Source: a virus. From it: DNA of 64,000 bases. Shown in pieces: positions 6,277 through 14,112 of the stretch (position 1 is its first letter; every line of letters begins with the position of its first letter). The notes below the pieces were generated by a model. It did no database searches. It saw only the letters and a list, made by a program, of their open reading frames with translations, and was not told where the DNA came from. The position numbers were made by a program, and so were the translations under genes. The stretch is taken from IMG/VR virus record IMGVR_UViG_3300009428_000004, positions 1 to 64,000 of that record; one strand, given 5' to 3'.

Positions 6277-8313
6277 TTACTTGCTAGTGGCTCTAAAGAT
6301 TCCGTCCCAATCGTCTGGAAGGTTCAGTGTTTCCATGTAGGCACAGCGTTCTATCCATATGTCGTAGTACCCGTCCATATGACCTTCGAAGCTTCCTTTG
6401 AGTTCTTTGCATAGCTCAATAGCTTCATTGAACTGTCTAGAACTGTATTTATGATGCATGTACCCGTGTTTAGCGATCTCAACTCCGTAATGCTCTTCGG
6501 AATCTAGATCAAGTACTGTGTATATGTCTAGTCCTACTGTCTTACCTTTAACTGCCAAATCATCTAATTTTAAGTAGAAAAAGTCTTCACGGGTTGCTTG
6601 ATATGTTGATGGACCTACGATCAGAACAACACCATATGCTTTGCACGAACTTTCTAATCTGGCTGCCGTACTAACTGCGTCTCCGAGAATGTCGTAGGAG
6701 TGTCGTGCAGTAGAGCCCATTTCGCCAATATAACCAAGACCAGTATTAATACCGGCACCCATGCCGACTGGTGGGCGACCAGTTTTTGTAAGTTCTTCAT
6801 TGAATTCCTCCACTGCTCTTAGCATGTTGAGACATGTCTGTATGCCAGTCTTAGGGTGATCTGGATCGTCTATGGGAGCATTGTGTATGTGCATAGACGC
6901 ATCACCGATATACTTGATAACCATTCCATTTACATCTAGAATTGGTTTAGATATTGCATCCATGTATCCGTTCATCACTTGAGTAAGACCCTTTACATCG
7001 TCACCAAACGACTCACCAAGAGGCGTGAAGCCACGAAGATCAGAGAACACAATTGACACTTCTTTCTTAACTCCATCCTTGACTAAGGCAGGGTTTTCTT
7101 GAAGCATCTTGACGACCGCAGGAGATGCATATCCAGCAAACTGCTTCTTGATAGCCATCTTTTGAAAGTATTCTTGTCCATACTTGACGGCATAGACATG
7201 AGTGAAAATCATGATGCCCATCAATCCTTGAACTGTAGTGATCAGTAGTGATAGATCAGTATTGAAGAAATATACAGGAAGATAGATCAGTGCGCCTGTC
7301 ATGCCTATAGACAATGCCCAACCAAATCTAACATAGCTCAGACCAATAATAGAAAGACCTAGCACAATGATTCCGATAAGTTTAATGAATTCTTCTAATG
7401 GGTGAGTAACAATATTATACTGATTCTTTACGGATGTGAATGCCCTAGCAGTAAGATCGTGCCCATAGACAGCACCAGAAGCCGTAGGTACGGGGTTTGA
7501 TATGCCGTCAGCAGTAACCCCAACAAAAACTGTTGCTCCATTCAAATCTGGCATCGTATCCGTTAGATCATATCGAGTAAAATCATAGTTTGGGTTCATC
7601 CATATGCGGCTTAAGGAATCCGTATTGATGATTGGAAACCCTTTTACTCTAACTGCTGTCACACCAAATTCGCTGTTTTTTACTTGAAAGGTATTTGATC
7701 CAGTGTAAGCCTTGAATATCTCTAAAACGATTGAAGGATATAAGGATTCCTGTACTCCAGCAAGCATGGGTAATCGTCTTACTACTCCATCAATTTCTGG
7801 TAGAGTATTTGCAATTCCAATGCCTGTTGCTACGTTCTCGTACTTCTCTAAGTTTGCGGCTATACCAGGATAATTGTAAATATAATCCAAAGCATCACCG
7901 CCAACCTGTACAATAGCAGTACTGTATGCTGATCTGTTTTGAGCCTTATTACTAGGGAAATGAGATAAGATGACGCCTTGCCCGAGCATATCCGTGAAAT
8001 ATTCGTCTTGACCTGTTCGATCTTCTTCTGGGAATGATAGATTAAATACGATAATGCCTGCATTCGCTTGACGCAATCTGAGGATTAAATCCCCGTAGAT
8101 GTCTCTTGGTAGTGGGTATTGCCCATGAGTTTCTAAAGTCTTTTCTGATATGTCTACTAATACCACATCATCGATGAATTGCTTTTCTTCGACTATGAGT
8201 TGATCTGCGATCTTTAGATCAATGCTTTGTAGTAGAGTTGGATTAGATAGTGTTACCCACGCTAGAATTAGCGTAGTGATAATAGCAAATAATGGCGAAA
8301 GGATGATTTTCAT
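6277..8313 (-). CDS. CHASE2-domain adenylate cyclase (membrane-bound)
   Basis: A 678-residue sensor cyclase: N-terminal membrane segment, extracytoplasmic CHASE2 domain (about 30-320), three membrane segments (about 325-400) and a class III cyclase domain (about 415-610). Metal-binding residues are Asp425 (VFSDLRGFT) and Asp471 (YIGDA). Lys467 and Asp541 (YDILGD) are the pair that selects ATP, so adenylate cyclase is predicted. The usual catalytic Asn after GDAV is Ser548 while Arg552 is kept, an odd change that could lower activity. A short C-terminal tail follows. It ends the curlin/FecR/CsgG operon; a 6-bp hairpin (6257-6273) lies downstream. CHASE2 cyclases often neighbour FecR-domain genes in bacteria, suggesting capture as a unit. 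Confidence 0.85.
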   Translation of the reverse strand: MKIILSPLFAIITTLILAWVTLSNPTLLQSIDLKIADQLIVEEKQFIDDVVLVDISEKTLETHGQYPLPRDIYGDLILRLRQANAGIIVFNLSFPEEDRTGQDEYFTDMLGQGVILSHFPSNKAQNRSAYSTAIVQVGGDALDYIYNYPGIAANLEKYENVATGIGIANTLPEIDGVVRRLPMLAGVQESLYPSIVLEIFKAYTGSNTFQVKNSEFGVTAVRVKGFPIINTDSLSRIWMNPNYDFTRYDLTDTMPDLNGATVFVGVTADGISNPVPTASGAVYGHDLTARAFTSVKNQYNIVTHPLEEFIKLIGIIVLGLSIIGLSYVRFGWALSIGMTGALIYLPVYFFNTDLSLLITTVQGLMGIMIFTHVYAVKYGQEYFQKMAIKKQFAGYASPAVVKMLQENPALVKDGVKKEVSIVFSDLRGFTPLGESFGDDVKGLTQVMNGYMDAISKPILDVNGMVIKYIGDASMHIHNAPIDDPDHPKTGIQTCLNMLRAVEEFNEELTKTGRPPVGMGAGINTGLGYIGEMGSTARHSYDILGDAVSTAARLESSCKAYGVVLIVGPSTYQATREDFFYLKLDDLAVKGKTVGLDIYTVLDLDSEEHYGVEIAKHGYMHHKYSSRQFNEAIELCKELKGSFEGHMDGYYDIWIERCAYMETLNLPDDWDGIFRATSK

Positions 8314-8531
8314 GTCTCTGTATCTACTTTCATTGGCTCTGATCTATCGCATTCGAATTGCACTAGCCAGTAGCAAGCCTCTTGTTTTGTTATAAAGCGA
8401 GGACTTACAGTAACACCATCATCGTTAACCCAGTGCCACTCTCCCCATGTTTTATCTATTCGCACAACATATACTCTTCTATGTGTATCTTTTGTACATC
8501 TATTTAGTAACGTCTTGCTATAGGTTTCCAA
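8310..8531 (-). CDS. 73-residue protein before the cyclase
   Basis: A small protein with a basic N-terminus and a TWGEWHWVNDDG strand. Its TGA overlaps the cyclase ATG, so the two are coupled. The only plausible start is TTG at 8531, with no clear ribosome site, and it overlaps the 55-residue gene upstream by 28 bases. The start is uncertain. No family recognised. Confidence 0.5.
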   Translation of the reverse strand: METYSKTLLNRCTKDTHRRVYVVRIDKTWGEWHWVNDDGVTVSPRFITKQEACYWLVQFECDRSEPMKVDTET

Positions 8532-8671
8532 TTGGGATTTCGTTCGCCTACCAGACTAAGTTCGGGTCTAGTACGCTTGTCACCGTTCTTATCTGCATAG
8601 ACTTCTGTCTTACCAGTTTTCACCCATTCTGATGTCCAGTAAACAACAGGAGATTTATCGACTCTAGTCAT
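8504..8671 (-). CDS. 55-residue protein after curlin-like gene
   Basis: A short frame starting MTRVDKSPVVYW whose ATG overlaps the stop of the curlin-like gene (AATGACTAG). It is basic, with no signal peptide or known domain. Translation would rely on coupling, since no good ribosome site is visible. Confidence 0.45.
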   Translation of the reverse strand: MTRVDKSPVVYWTSEWVKTGKTEVYADKNGDKRTRPELSLVGERNPNWKPIARRY

Positions 8672-9650
8672 TTTGATATACTATTAGGTTGCAACCGCCT
8701 GAAGCATTACAAGTTCCACTAACTCCAGCTCCATCACTCATGGTATGTGGCAATGTGTAATTCTTATCGGTTGCTCCTCTTTGCTCTAACTTGAAATCCC
8801 ATGGCTGTGAGCCATCGAGTTCGACTCTAGCAGAATGAGCGCCTGATCCGTTTTGAAATATATCTGCCTTGTGATTATCGCCAGTAATCTCTAAGTCTAT
8901 AAATTTATCACCAAGACCGTGTTGCGCTATATCGACATCATTACTATCTCCCGTTACGGTAAGTACAGCGGCTTTGTTGCCGATGCCTTTTTGTAGTATG
9001 TCTATGTCATTACTGTTACCAATTATAGTGGCATCGATATATCCGTGTGATCCTGAATTTAGATCCTGCTCAGTATCGACATTATTAAGATTGCCGGTAA
9101 TTATTAAGTCTAGGTAACTTATACCACCAGCTTGTGTTATGAATATATCATTGAAGCTACCTGTTATGCTTGCTTCAACTGTGTCACCTTGTCCTGCGGC
9201 GGCTAATGCGAGTTTTGCATTTATTTTAGTCTGCTGTGCGGTAGTTGGCGCAGTTGATCCGTAAACTGGAGTTGCGTCGGCTGCAGGAGCTGAAAAGGAG
9301 TACCAGGAACCTGCCGCAGGGGTAAAACTATTGCCATCAGCGTCACACATAGTTAAAAATAGATTGTCGCCACTGCCACTGACACCGCATACAAAAGCAG
9401 TATCTCCTACCGAACCAGATCCAAAGCCGCTATAAGATGTCATAGTAGCAATCCATCCAACAATACTATTGCCTAAGGCTACTAGATCAGCAAAGGTTGT
9501 TGTATCATTGCCATTATAGACGTAGATATAAGTAGAGCCTTGTGAACTTACGTTCATCACTGGAGTACCCGTATCAGCATAAGCGTCTGAGGATATGAAC
9601 CACGCTAGAATTATAATACTACTGGCTTTGCGTAATATTGATGATAACAT
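8664..9650 (-). CDS. curlin-repeat (CsgA/CsgB-like) exported protein
   Basis: A 328-residue exported protein. After a signal peptide ending SSDAYA, an N-terminal domain of about 130 residues carries no repeat. From about residue 155 to 285 there are six or so curlin-type strands with the pattern G(D/N)SNDxDIxQxGxGxK, close to the S-x5-Q-x-G-x2-N-x5-Q repeat of CsgA/CsgB. It would be secreted through CsgG and assemble into, or nucleate, amyloid. Start 9650 has GGAGG five bases upstream. The C-terminus is IVYQND, a curlin-like half strand. Four cysteines occur in pairs, unlike CsgA. Confidence 0.75.
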   Translation of the reverse strand: MLSSILRKASSIIILAWFISSDAYADTGTPVMNVSSQGSTYIYVYNGNDTTTFADLVALGNSIVGWIATMTSYSGFGSGSVGDTAFVCGVSGSGDNLFLTMCDADGNSFTPAAGSWYSFSAPAADATPVYGSTAPTTAQQTKINAKLALAAAGQGDTVEASITGSFNDIFITQAGGISYLDLIITGNLNNVDTEQDLNSGSHGYIDATIIGNSNDIDILQKGIGNKAAVLTVTGDSNDVDIAQHGLGDKFIDLEITGDNHKADIFQNGSGAHSARVELDGSQPWDFKLEQRGATDKNYTLPHTMSDGAGVSGTCNASGGCNLIVYQND

Positions 9651-10722
9651 CTCCACCTCCGTTTAGCTGAATGAGTGCAGGCACATTGTCTTTGTATAGG
9701 TTTACGTCACCGTCTGTTATACGCTCGGTAGTTACGTCTGAAATGTGTACAGAGCTTTCACTATAAATGCCTATCTTTTCCTCATCGTAGAATGCTTGAA
9801 CTGTGGTCCTATATGCATTTATTGTAGGAAGAACTGGGTCAATAGCCAATTGTTCGTCTTGTAGCATAGCAGTAGCGTCTAGCACGTTGAATAGAAAATC
9901 TATGTCTAGCCTGTTTACATCAAGCTCTTTGAATTCTAGTTTATCTTCTTCTAATTCGTCTGAATTTAGTTCAGCATATTCTAGCAAATCACTATCTAAG
10001 TATTCGGCAACTTCTGCTTGAACTATGTATCCTATACCTTTCAATTCTGGCGGTGGTGTGATGATTAACATGTTACCAATATTGGCTTCAGTGATGTCTA
10101 GTATCTTAGGCTTAGTCGGAGTAGCCATTTTGTTCGATACTAATGTTGCTTGATATGCCTGATTTAATATGACCTGTCCCACTTCGGTAGAGACCATAAT
10201 CTCACCTGTCCAGCAATCGCCCACGGGAGGACAACTCGGTAACAGAATAACAATACTTCTGCCCAGTTCATCTACGGTCATAGTGAAGTCAGTACCACGA
10301 ACAGATATTGTCGCAGTGGGCGTTTTTAGGGATACATTTTCTCTTGAGTTTCTTGCGATTGCACCAGATGAGTACTTAACAGTGCCGAGTGCGATGTTCA
10401 TTGCTAGTTTGCCTGTACCAGTACTTGGATCATAGATAAAGTCATCGATGATTAGTACGGATTGTTCGGTGACACTTACTCTAGTATCGTCTATGAATGT
10501 GAGTCCCAGTTTGGTTTTTGCTGTAACGATCTCATCGTCCATAGATAAACCAGTTCCCTTCTCCGTAGAAATGCTATCACCATCTCTCGTTATTTGTGCA
10601 GGGTTGCCCTTTTGCGAAGTAATACTACCAATCGTTTCCGTAGTATTACCCAACGCAAAGGAACTAGCAAAACATAGTATAAATGTAAATAGTAGATTAA
10701 TTCTGTATGATGTTAATCGCAT
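9619..10722 (-). CDS. FecR-domain exported protein
   Basis: A 367-residue exported protein with a signal peptide (MRLTSYRINLLF... ending FALG), then a FecR domain: IGSITSQKGNPAQITRDG, a GLSMDDEIVTAK strand, LTFIDDTRVSV and LKTPTATISVRGTDF. The C-terminal half is acidic and helical, and the last residues VIINITQSQ resemble a curlin strand. FecR domains act in periplasmic signal relay or polymer binding, and FecR genes commonly sit next to CHASE2 cyclases in bacteria. It overlaps both curlin-like neighbours, so the three are translated together. Confidence 0.75.
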   Translation of the reverse strand: MRLTSYRINLLFTFILCFASSFALGNTTETIGSITSQKGNPAQITRDGDSISTEKGTGLSMDDEIVTAKTKLGLTFIDDTRVSVTEQSVLIIDDFIYDPSTGTGKLAMNIALGTVKYSSGAIARNSRENVSLKTPTATISVRGTDFTMTVDELGRSIVILLPSCPPVGDCWTGEIMVSTEVGQVILNQAYQATLVSNKMATPTKPKILDITEANIGNMLIITPPPELKGIGYIVQAEVAEYLDSDLLEYAELNSDELEEDKLEFKELDVNRLDIDFLFNVLDATAMLQDEQLAIDPVLPTINAYRTTVQAFYDEEKIGIYSESSVHISDVTTERITDGDVNLYKDNVPALIQLNGGGDVIINITQSQ

Positions 10723-11389
10723 TACTATCACCATCAACTGTCATAGTAACTACAGGAATATCTGTAGTAGATTGTGTGAGATTTATCTCATTGAAGTTAC
10801 TAGACACATTACCGCCAACTGTTATAGTATTCACTGCATCGGCAGCATCCAATTCTAGATTGACTGTGTTATAATCACCAGTGGTCGCTAGAGTTGTAGT
10901 CGTATCAGTAACGCTGACCTCTGTTGTACAGGTTGCTATTGTGCCTGTGGTAGAAGCAGTCGATACTCCGTCCGTAACTGATCCTACAGATGCAACTCCA
11001 GAGTTGTCGTTGGTACCGCAGACTGTTACCAGATTGCTGTCGCCTGTCACCGTTGAAGTGAAGGTCGTTCCGGTTGTGGCAATACCCATCACAGTTTCGT
11101 TCGAGTCACCAGTATTCAATATATTGATGGTTGTTGAACTAGATCCTGCACTCGTGGATATATCCGTTTTGTTGGAATTACCTTGTTGACTGATATCTAT
11201 GTCCTGACTATCGCCATTTAAGGTTGTGGCAGTTGTTGAATTACCCACGGTGTTGCCATTACCGGTTTGAGTGATATCGATTGTACTGCTAGAACCAGCC
11301 TGCACAATGTACACGTCACTAGCGTGTGTGGTTGTAGCAAAAGCCGCAAATGCGATCAGTGCTATAGTGTAAAGCTTTAAATTGCTCAT
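10697..11389 (-). CDS. curlin-repeat (CsgA/CsgB-like) exported protein
   Basis: A 230-residue exported protein with a signal peptide ending THAS and a mature part very rich in Thr, Ser, Asn and Gly. Repeats such as STIDITQTGNGNTVGN and QDIDISQQGNSNK match the curlin strand pattern with regular Gln and Asn. Start 11389 has GGAG upstream; a longer frame adds 12 non-signal residues. The C-terminus ends SNAINIIQN. It is the first curlin-like gene after csgG and is a likely CsgG export substrate. Major versus nucleator subunit roles cannot be told apart. Confidence 0.75.
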   Translation of the reverse strand: MSNLKLYTIALIAFAAFATTTHASDVYIVQAGSSSTIDITQTGNGNTVGNSTTATTLNGDSQDIDISQQGNSNKTDISTSAGSSSTTINILNTGDSNETVMGIATTGTTFTSTVTGDSNLVTVCGTNDNSGVASVGSVTDGVSTASTTGTIATCTTEVSVTDTTTTLATTGDYNTVNLELDAADAVNTITVGGNVSSNFNEINLTQSTTDIPVVTMTVDGDSNAINIIQN

Positions 11390-11487
11390 ATGTATTACTC
11401 CGTTTTGTTCGATCTCTCCCGACAACGAACATATTTTTTTAGTTTTACTTACTCCTCATATCAAAGGTGTTATAATTTTATAAAGGT

Positions 11488-12276
11488 CTACTTAACGTAT
11501 TGCCAGTATTCCTTCCTTTCTCCTTCTTTAATCAACTCAACGACGGCTTGCTCTATAGCAACTCTTACGGCATAATTGACGGGTTCATTAATAGAATGAC
11601 CCATTTCTGCCTCTAGCGAGTTTGTGCCCATATCGAAAAATCTAAAGAATGTCATGCTTGTTCCAGTGCTTATAATAGTTTTTGTAGTTGAAACACTTAA
11701 CAACACTTCTCCGCTTTGTACGCTTACCATTCTAATAGTTACAGTCACTATGTCCTGTCTGTATTGGGTACTGGGACCGACACCTAAGTATCGAGCACCT
11801 GCACCACCGGTTAGCACATTGGAATCATATCCAATTATGCCTCCCTCTACTAAGACCCCTGCAAATAGCATCGGTCTCAATTCTCTTGTATCCTTCACAG
11901 CCGCTCGGCTCTGACGAATTATTTGCCTTTCTTTAGTTAGATTTTCTAACCCTATTCTCTCTACTACTTGAAACCAAGTGCCTCCTCCAACTTCTTGAAG
12001 CGCCTTGATCAGCCAAACTTCAGAGCCCTGCGTGACAGCGGTACTAATGTTAGCCATTCTTTCACTAGGCTTTCTCTGTCCTGTCTTATCAGTGAACCCA
12101 TATACTGCTACAACTGCTTTACCTGTAGAAGGAGCTGGCATAGTAAGAAATTCCGTATTTTCATTCTTAACTACTTTTGCTGTTTCTGGCTCGGGCTTAA
12201 ATCCAAAGTCTTCGGTCAGTGTAGCACATCCACTTGTAGTCAGTACTAATGCTAATAGCGCAAGAAATTGTTTCAT
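11488..12276 (-). CDS. csgG: CsgG-family outer-membrane curli secretion pore
   Basis: A 262-residue lipoprotein with lipobox TSGC at about residue 17. The body fits CsgG: VVAVYGFTDKTGQRKPS, a GGTWFQVVERIGLENLTKERQIIRQSR stretch, VEGGIIGYDSN, and RYLGVGPSTQYRQD before the transmembrane hairpin region. CsgG forms a nonameric outer-membrane channel that exports curli subunits. It directly follows csgF (shared base at 12276). Length matches bacterial CsgG. CsgG/CsgF homologues have been reported in some marine phages; here the channel is accompanied by its likely substrates. Confidence 0.9.
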   Translation of the reverse strand: MKQFLALLALVLTTSGCATLTEDFGFKPEPETAKVVKNENTEFLTMPAPSTGKAVVAVYGFTDKTGQRKPSERMANISTAVTQGSEVWLIKALQEVGGGTWFQVVERIGLENLTKERQIIRQSRAAVKDTRELRPMLFAGVLVEGGIIGYDSNVLTGGAGARYLGVGPSTQYRQDIVTVTIRMVSVQSGEVLLSVSTTKTIISTGTSMTFFRFFDMGTNSLEAEMGHSINEPVNYAVRVAIEQAVVELIKEGERKEYWQYVK

Positions 12277-12749
12277 TAGAACGAAAAATCTCCTACAGGA
12301 ACGTCAAATTCGGAAACGATATCACCATTGGAATCTGTGACAGTTACGTATATTCTACCGCCCTCTTGTTTCCATGCAATTATATCTCCAAATGGAGTAG
12401 TTGCTTCGTACCATTCTCCTTCTATTGTTTCTCCACCACCTTCACCGAATAGCGAGTCCGCTATATTCTTAGAGAGGGTTGCATAAATTCTAGACTCTAA
12501 ATTGTTCTGGAACTTATACGCATTGGTAGATTTCAAATCACGTTCTGCTTCGTCTTCCCGTGCCTTTTTCTCGTCCTTAATCTCTTTTCTTCTATTAGCC
12601 TCTAACTGCTCTATTGTCAGTATGTGCGAACTGTAACCGTTGCCATTAAAAGCTGGAGATACAAATACATGCGTCAGCTCACTTGCTGTCGAATGAGATG
12701 TCATCACCGCTGTTAGTACTATCACGGTTGTTATCAAATATTTTTTCAT
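12276..12749 (-). CDS. csgF: CsgF-like curli assembly factor
   Basis: A 157-residue exported protein with a signal peptide ending STAS. The mature N-terminus ELTHVFVSPAFNGNGY matches the CsgF segment (FxxPxFGGN) that inserts into the CsgG channel. The rest is a charged helix (about 50-80) and a beta-rich C-terminal domain. In bacteria CsgF narrows the CsgG channel exit and couples secretion to nucleation. Its start lies inside the end of the upstream membrane-protein gene (71-base overlap). Confidence 0.85.
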   Translation of the reverse strand: MKKYLITTVIVLTAVMTSHSTASELTHVFVSPAFNGNGYSSHILTIEQLEANRRKEIKDEKKAREDEAERDLKSTNAYKFQNNLESRIYATLSKNIADSLFGEGGGETIEGEWYEATTPFGDIIAWKQEGGRIYVTVTDSNGDIVSEFDVPVGDFSF

Positions 12750-13002
12750 AATCGTTTTTATCCTGTTGTTGTAAGATCATGTCCAGTTTAGTTTTGAGCC
12801 TAATCAAGTCATTATCTAACATTCTTACTCTATCGATCAGTGCTATCAGTGTCATATGTGACTCGCCAATAACCGGATCGACCTCTTCCGTTACCCAGTT
12901 CCAGATATAGTATATGAAGTACCCTAGTCCTACTGCGGCTATAATTGGAAAGCCGTATTGCGAGATCATCTCAGCAATATTAAGTGTTTCTGCCTCAGGC
13001 AT
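12679..13002 (-). CDS. small membrane protein with coiled coil (holin-like)
   Basis: A 107-residue protein with one membrane segment (about 18-36, GFPIIAAVGLGYFIYYI) followed by a helical IDRVRMLDNDLIRLKTKLD stretch. It is related in plan to the 92-residue protein at 13379-13657 (shared GFPI-AA segment and following helix). Similar small proteins in marine phages are sometimes called holin candidates. It overlaps csgF by 71 bases in another frame, an unusually long overlap. Confidence 0.6.
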   Translation of the reverse strand: MPEAETLNIAEMISQYGFPIIAAVGLGYFIYYIWNWVTEEVDPVIGESHMTLIALIDRVRMLDNDLIRLKTKLDMILQQQDKNDYEKIFDNNRDSTNSGDDISFDSK

Positions 13003-13189
13003 CTTCTTTATCTGATCCTATTTTCATTAACCATCCATTTTCGTTTACAACGAAAGTATCTCCTGGCTTATATAAGTGGTTGTTTTTAGCTGTTCCATCT
13101 TTTTGAACACCCATGACTTCTCCTTCCCACTCTCCCTCAACTTTAAAATGTGCGCCAACTTGGTTAATATTATAATCAAGCCAAAGCAT
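12995..13189 (-). CDS. 64-residue SH3-like small protein
   Basis: Start 13189 (MLWLDYNINQ) follows GAGGATACAG; the longer frame to 13252 lies in another gene. The product ends in PGDTFVVNENGWLMK, matching the GDTFVVGPSGYF segment of the next gene upstream, so the two are paralogues. They may be a small beta-barrel family. Function unknown. Confidence 0.6.
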   Translation of the reverse strand: MLWLDYNINQVGAHFKVEGEWEGEVMGVQKDGTAKNNHLYKPGDTFVVNENGWLMKIGSDKEDA

Positions 13190-13379
13190 TATCTGTATCC
13201 TCAAATGCGTCCATAATATTGCCTCTATGTTCGAAGTAGCCACTAGGACCAACTACAAACGTATCCCCTATCTTCAATAGACCTTCATCGATCATATGAA
13301 ACTTATCGTCTGGATTGTCTTTTTTGACAACCCTAAACCCGTTATCGAACTTCATTAAGTCGTAGTCTTTATAGTACAT
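13176..13379 (-). CDS. 67-residue SH3-like small protein
   Basis: A small protein starting MYYKDYDLMKFDNGF with a central GDTFVVGPSGYF segment shared with the following gene. It sits between two membrane-protein genes in the run leading into csgF. Start and stop overlap both neighbours. Confidence 0.6.
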   Translation of the reverse strand: MYYKDYDLMKFDNGFRVVKKDNPDDKFHMIDEGLLKIGDTFVVGPSGYFEHRGNIMDAFEDTDNALA

Positions 13380-13657
13380 TAATCTTTCCTCGCATCTTTC
13401 TGACCATCGGCTCTCGCCACTCTATCCAGGTCTGGGCTTACATTGTGAGCGTGACAAATCATGAGGTCTATTCTCATGACTTCATTGTTCATCGTCTTAA
13501 TTCTATTATCTAAGGCTTGTGCAAAGCCTCTTTGTGTTTTGATGTCCGACAATACTCCGTCGAGGATAAACCTTAGCGTAAGAAACACGAAAAATCCACC
13601 TGACAGGGCTGCCGCAATTGGAAACCCAACATCTGCTATCAAACTTAGCACGTCCAT
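13379..13657 (-). CDS. small membrane protein with helix tail (holin-like)
   Basis: A 92-residue protein with one or two hydrophobic segments (GFPIAAALSGGFFVFLTL and the following turn) and a helical LDNRIKTMNNEVMRIDLM tail. AGGAG precedes the ATG, and a TATAAATA late promoter lies 23 bases upstream, so it opens the curli cassette transcript. Paralogue of the protein at 12679-13002. Confidence 0.65.
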   Translation of the reverse strand: MDVLSLIADVGFPIAAALSGGFFVFLTLRFILDGVLSDIKTQRGFAQALDNRIKTMNNEVMRIDLMICHAHNVSPDLDRVARADGQKDARKD

Positions 13658-13679
13658 AAATTCACTCCTTTACTATAGT

Positions 13680-13687
13680 TATTTATA
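13680..13687 (-). promoter_or_regulatory. T4-type late promoter TATAAATA
   Basis: Exact TATAAATA directly abutting the T-tract of the preceding terminator. The predicted transcription start near 13674 leaves the AGGAG of the 92-residue gene a few bases into the message. It probably drives the csgF/csgG/curlin/FecR/cyclase run. Confidence 0.7.
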
Positions 13688-13712
13688 AAAAAAGGCTCGT
13701 TAGAGCCTTTAA
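13688..13712 (-). terminator. rho-independent terminator
   Basis: On the minus strand AAAGGCTC-TAAC-GAGCCTTT is followed by a T-run. It ends the transcript of the membrane-protein gene at 13738-14112 and separates the Fe-S/CobS region from the curli cassette. Confidence 0.85.
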
Positions 13713-13737
13713 AATTAGTAAATAAGTGTGAAGATAC

Positions 13738-14112
13738 TCAGTCTTCCTCGTCTGGATCCCTATCACCACTATATTCTATGAATCCTATTAACATAAGAGT
13801 CGCAAATATGTCACCAACTGTGCCCATTAAGATGTATGGAAGACAGTAGTAGAATAGTTCAATGTAACCAAGCTCATACACGATGAACATTGCCATCAAT
13901 AGAATCATGCGTATCTGCCACATCTCAGATAGATTTCCCTCTTCTATCTCTATTCGCATATCTTTCATTCCGATAAGAACTTGAGTAGTGATGAAGTAAA
14001 ATAAGGAAGAGTATCCGCCAAGTATTATCATGATGATATATTCTGCTTCTGGGAGGGGATTGACAAAAACTCTAGCTAGTATTGCTAGACATAATGTATA
14101 GATGAATATCAA
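13738..14112 (-). CDS. 124-residue multi-span membrane protein
   Basis: A hydrophobic protein with about four membrane segments and an acidic C-terminus (GDRDPDEED). It overlaps the IscU stop by four bases and ends before a strong terminator. No family recognised. Confidence 0.6.
   Translation of the reverse strand: MIFIYTLCLAILARVFVNPLPEAEYIIMIILGGYSSLFYFITTQVLIGMKDMRIEIEEGNLSEMWQIRMILLMAMFIVYELGYIELFYYCLPYILMGTVGDIFATLMLIGFIEYSGDRDPDEED

Noticed and set aside
10448-10858. 136-residue plus-strand frame opposite the FecR and curlin-like genes
   Set aside because: Antisense shadow caused by low stop-codon density opposite Thr/Ser-rich coding sequence.
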